From CADEEN01 sp963706685 (GTDB lineage: Bacteria > Pseudomonadota > Gammaproteobacteria > Burkholderiales > Burkholderiaceae_C): a DNA stretch of 64,000 nt. Location of the stretch: positions 682,001 to 746,000 of the forward strand of contig CAVPMY010000005.1 of the NCBI GenBank assembly GCA_963706685.1. The letters run 5' to 3'. Shown here one piece after another: positions 61,563 through 64,000 of the stretch; within the stretch, counting starts at the first letter, position 1; the number at the start of each line of letters is the position of its first letter. Made by a program: the position numbers and the translations under genes. The notes beneath the pieces were generated by a model. It made no database searches. It was not told the origin of the DNA and was given only the letters and a program-made list of their open reading frames with translations.

Positions 61563-62483
61563 CTACTGCGGCGCCGAGCAAGCAGTGATGGCGCTGGGCA
61601 GGTTCGAGCAGGAGGCCATCGCCTCGCCCAGCCGAATCGAGCCGCCCGGCTTCCATGCGGCATTGAACGCCAACGGCCCCGGCGGCAGCAGCAACACGAC
61701 GGTTGAGCCGAGCAGGAAGCGGCCCATCTCGTCGCCCTGTTTCAGCACGACGGCCTGCTCGCCTTCGTAGCGCCAGTCACGCACGGTTCCCGGCCGCGGC
61801 GGGTTGACCAAGCCATGCCAGACGGTGGCCATGCTGCCGACGATGGTGGCGCCGACAAGGGCGATCACCCACGGTCCAAGCGGCCCATCGAACACGCAAA
61901 CCACGCGCTCGTTGCGGGCGAACAAACCTGGCACGCCACGCGCGGTGGCCGGATTCACGGAGAACAGGTCACCTGGTACGTGGATCATCCGCGTCAACGT
62001 GCCATCACACGGCATGTGGATGCGGTGATAGTCCTTCGGGCTCAGGTACAGCGTCGCGAAGTGGCCGCCGAAAAACGGCCGCGCCAGGTCAGCATCGCCG
62101 CCGACCAGGGCCTGCACGGTGTAGGTATGTCCCTTGGCCTGCAGGATCGCATCGCCGTCGATCACGCCGAACTGGCTGATGGCGCCGTCCACCGGGCTCA
62201 GCCACTCGGCTTGTGCGAGGGGCCGCGCGCCGGGTGCCAGTGCGCGCGTGAAGAAGTCGTTGAAGGTAGCGTAGGCCGCGGGGTCGGGGTTCGCCGCCTC
62301 GGCCATGTTGACACGGTAGCGGTCGATGAACCAGCGGATCAGTCGGGTCGTCAGCGCACCGCCGCGCGCCGACGCGATCTGCCCGGCGAGCAGCGTCAGT
62401 GCCTGCTTGGGTAGAAAGTATTGCGGCAGGACCGCCATGCGGTCCGAAACAAGCGGGCCGAGGGCGTCTGTGGGGTCCGACAT
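61563..62483 (-). CDS. psd: Phosphatidylserine decarboxylase
   Basis: Makes phosphatidylethanolamine, the donor used by EptA, in the inner membrane. The 306-residue proenzyme has FNDFFTRALAPGARPL, SPVDGAISQFGVIDGD and LSPKDYHRIHMPCDGTL with the catalytic His, VNPATARGVPGLFARNERV, and the self-cleavage site LGSTVVLLLPPG, where the LGST serine becomes the pyruvoyl group. ATG at 62483 is preferred to a TTG three bases upstream. It is intact and lies 13 bases after sppA. Confidence 0.95.
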   Translation of the reverse strand: MSDPTDALGPLVSDRMAVLPQYFLPKQALTLLAGQIASARGGALTTRLIRWFIDRYRVNMAEAANPDPAAYATFNDFFTRALAPGARPLAQAEWLSPVDGAISQFGVIDGDAILQAKGHTYTVQALVGGDADLARPFFGGHFATLYLSPKDYHRIHMPCDGTLTRMIHVPGDLFSVNPATARGVPGLFARNERVVCVFDGPLGPWVIALVGATIVGSMATVWHGLVNPPRPGTVRDWRYEGEQAVVLKQGDEMGRFLLGSTVVLLLPPGPLAFNAAWKPGGSIRLGEAMASCSNLPSAITACSAPQ

Positions 62484-62496
62484 CAAATGCGATGCG

Positions 62497-63477
62497 TCAT
62501 CTGAGCGCCGGCAGTTCCCGCAATGCCTTCACCGCGCCGTAGCCGATGGCCGCACCGAAACGCTTGGCAAATCGCTCGGCGAGGTTGTCATGCGTCGTGT
62601 AGTCGATGATCTCTTCGGCCTTGACGACCTCGCGGGCGACGAACTCGAGGTTGCCGACCTTGTCGACCAAGCCGAGCCGGGTGGCCTCGTCGCCGTTCCA
62701 GAACAGGCCGGAGAACACCTCGGCGTTGTCCTTGAGCTTGGTGCCGCGGCCGTCCTTGACGACGGTGATGAACTGCTGGTGGATCTGGTCGATCATGGCT
62801 TTGGCGTATGCCGTTTGCTTTTCGTTCTGCGGAGAAAAGGGGTCGAGCATGCCTTTGTTCTCGCCGGCGGTCAGCAGCCGCCGTTCGACACCGAGTTTTT
62901 CCATCGTGCCGGTGAAGCCGAAGCCGTCCATGAGCACGCCGATGCTGCCGACCAGGCTGGCCTTGTCGACATAGATTTCGTCGGCCGCGACGGCGATGTA
63001 GTACGCCCCGGAGGCGCAGATCTCCTCGACCACCGCATAGACCCGCTTGTTGTGCTTGGCCTTCAGGCGCTTGATCTCGTCGTTGACGATGCCGGCCTGC
63101 ACCGGGCTGCCGCCCGGCGAGTTGATGCGCAGCACGATGGCTGTTGCGGCCTTTTCCTCGAAGGCGCTCTTCAGCGACGCCACGATGCGCTCGGCGCTGG
63201 CCTCGGTATCGGGCGCGATCTCGCCGCGCACCTCCACCAACGCCGTGTGCGGCGCGCCCGGCGCCGCCGCGTGGTTGCGAGCGCTCAGCACGGCCCACAG
63301 CAGCGCCAGCACGACGCCCAGCCAGGCCAGGCGAAAGAACACGCGCCAGCGGCGCTCGCTGCGGCGGTCCTTGACCAGTTCGCGCGCAACCGATTCGAGC
63401 GTGGACTCCATGGTCGCGCGTTGCGCGGGCGCCGCTGGCGGCAACGCAGAAGGAAAATTGTCGTCAGGGGTGGTCAT
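62497..63477 (-). CDS. sppA: Signal peptide peptidase SppA, S49 family
   Basis: Membrane-anchored protease that degrades cleaved signal peptides. The 326-residue product has a cytoplasmic N-terminus, one helix (LAWLGVVLALLWAVL) near residue 50 and a single S49 domain. VLRINSPGGSPVQAG, VVEEICASGAYYIAVAAD with the catalytic Ser, and YVDKASLVGSIGVLMDGFG with the family Lys region are present. The short form with one domain is usual in betaproteobacteria. The start overlaps the Rieske gene stop as ATGA. Confidence 0.93.
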   Translation of the reverse strand: MTTPDDNFPSALPPAAPAQRATMESTLESVARELVKDRRSERRWRVFFRLAWLGVVLALLWAVLSARNHAAAPGAPHTALVEVRGEIAPDTEASAERIVASLKSAFEEKAATAIVLRINSPGGSPVQAGIVNDEIKRLKAKHNKRVYAVVEEICASGAYYIAVAADEIYVDKASLVGSIGVLMDGFGFTGTMEKLGVERRLLTAGENKGMLDPFSPQNEKQTAYAKAMIDQIHQQFITVVKDGRGTKLKDNAEVFSGLFWNGDEATRLGLVDKVGNLEFVAREVVKAEEIIDYTTHDNLAERFAKRFGAAIGYGAVKALRELPALR

Positions 63478-63890
63478 GGTGCTTCGGGGGGTGCTGCGGG
63501 AGTTGGGGCCTCGTCATCGAAGGACAGTGGCGCAGTGTCGCGTGAAGGATACCAACTCACCTGGCCGTCGCTTTCCTTCACCAGCACGGGCATCAAGCGC
63601 CCCCGTCCGCAGGGCCCACCGAGGCAGTGGCCGCTTTGCGGCGAGTACTGCGCACCATGCACCGCACAGACGATCGTCGTCCGCTCGGCATCGAGAAACT
63701 CGCCTGGATTCCAGTCGAGTTCGGTCGGCACATGGGCACAACGGTTGATGTAGGCGACGACCTGGCCGTCGATGCGCAGCGCAAAGGCGCGCGCCGGTTG
63801 TCGCCACAGCATCAGGTCGAAAACCACGCCTCGGCCGCGCTCTGCGAGCTCCTCGCTGCGGCAGAGGAATTGAGCTTGGCCCTCATGCAT
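63474..63890 (-). CDS. Rieske 2Fe-2S protein
   Basis: A 138-residue ferredoxin-like protein. Cluster ligands are Cys and His in NRCAHVPTELDW and in VCAVHGAQYSPQSGHCLGG, the C-x-H and C-x2-H pair of a Rieske centre. A role as electron carrier for an unknown partner is likely. It sits in the HAD-Rieske-sppA string, conserved among Burkholderiales as I recall it. The start overlaps the HAD gene stop. It is intact. Confidence 0.9.
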   Translation of the reverse strand: MHEGQAQFLCRSEELAERGRGVVFDLMLWRQPARAFALRIDGQVVAYINRCAHVPTELDWNPGEFLDAERTTIVCAVHGAQYSPQSGHCLGGPCGRGRLMPVLVKESDGQVSWYPSRDTAPLSFDDEAPTPAAPPEAP

Positions 63891-64000
63891 TGGCGATCAG
63901 CCAGTCGTGCAATTCGCGCGTCGAATGCGCCACGTGCAAGGGCGCGAACTCGGCAAATGTGGCGTGCTCATGGGCGCCGAACGACACGGCCACGCTCGGC
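63883..64000 (-). CDS. HAD-family hydrolase, C-terminal end only
   Basis: The 38 visible residues read PSVAVSFGAHEHATFAEFAP and LHVAHSTRELHDWLIANA before the stop, matching the end of HAD-IA phosphatases of the phosphoglycolate phosphatase type found before Rieske-sppA pairs. The rest, including the catalytic Asp motif, lies beyond the right edge. Confidence 0.7.
   Translation of the reverse strand, partial: PSVAVSFGAHEHATFAEFAPLHVAHSTRELHDWLIANA

Overview
The window reads as a contiguous piece of chromosome from a high-GC betaproteobacterium of the order Burkholderiales, most like the Rubrivivax / Leptothrix / Methylibium group. The evidence is the paa operon layout with a TetR gene at its end, the single-permease LolCD transporter, the rpfE-recJ pair, and the HAD-Rieske-sppA string. 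This is inferred from gene content; no search was run. No rRNA, tRNA, CRISPR array, insertion sequence or phage gene was seen.

Layout. 1-606: 5' part of UDP-glucose dehydrogenase (minus). 671-8276: phenylacetate catabolism, paaG-paaI-paaK-paaA-B-C-D-E and a TetR gene on the minus strand, facing paaY across a perfect 16-bp palindrome. 8278-19441: purine use, with xanthine dehydrogenase xdhA-xdhB (minus), a divergent LysR regulator, guanine deaminase, an AzgA-type purine permease and a three-gene nucleoside-type ABC importer. 19477-24136: a two-component system divergent from a lipid A phosphoethanolamine transferase and a PAP2 phosphatase. 24108-26038: lolD-lolC. 26083-28730: rpfE-like gene and recJ. 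28727-31173: UbiE-like methyltransferase, Lrp regulator and ornithine cyclodeaminase. 31316-32388: a nucleoside deaminase and an orphan, internally shortened ureD. 32463-35459: GbsR-type regulator and a cyanide-insensitive type cytochrome bd oxidase.

35477-42861 is a polyol operon on the minus strand: binding protein, two permeases, ATPase, a short-chain dehydrogenase, a mannitol-type dehydrogenase and an AraC activator. 43043-48336 holds a small membrane protein, a 904-residue LuxR-type ATPase regulator, an MFS transporter and a LysR regulator. 48562-49090 has two small tandem genes of unknown function. Then follow a dienoyl-CoA isomerase, a large GAF/PAS sensor kinase facing an OmpR-type regulator (50542-54107), gspA-gspB (54342-56859), glgA-glgC (56888-59710), a LysM protein, a secreted protein with three internal repeats, phosphatidylserine decarboxylase, sppA, a Rieske protein and the end of a HAD hydrolase.

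Many genes are broken by single-base shifts, concentrated at about 2.7-18 kb, 32.7-43 kb and 54.4-59.5 kb, whereas 43.3-54.1 kb and 59.8-64 kb read cleanly. Most shifts are net +1 and many have one form: an extra C after a G, or an extra G after a C (GG read as GCG, CC read as CGC). Protein similarity continues undisturbed on both sides, so I treat these as sequence errors, not pseudogenes, and give each gene its full span. Where two shifts add up, the exact base is uncertain.
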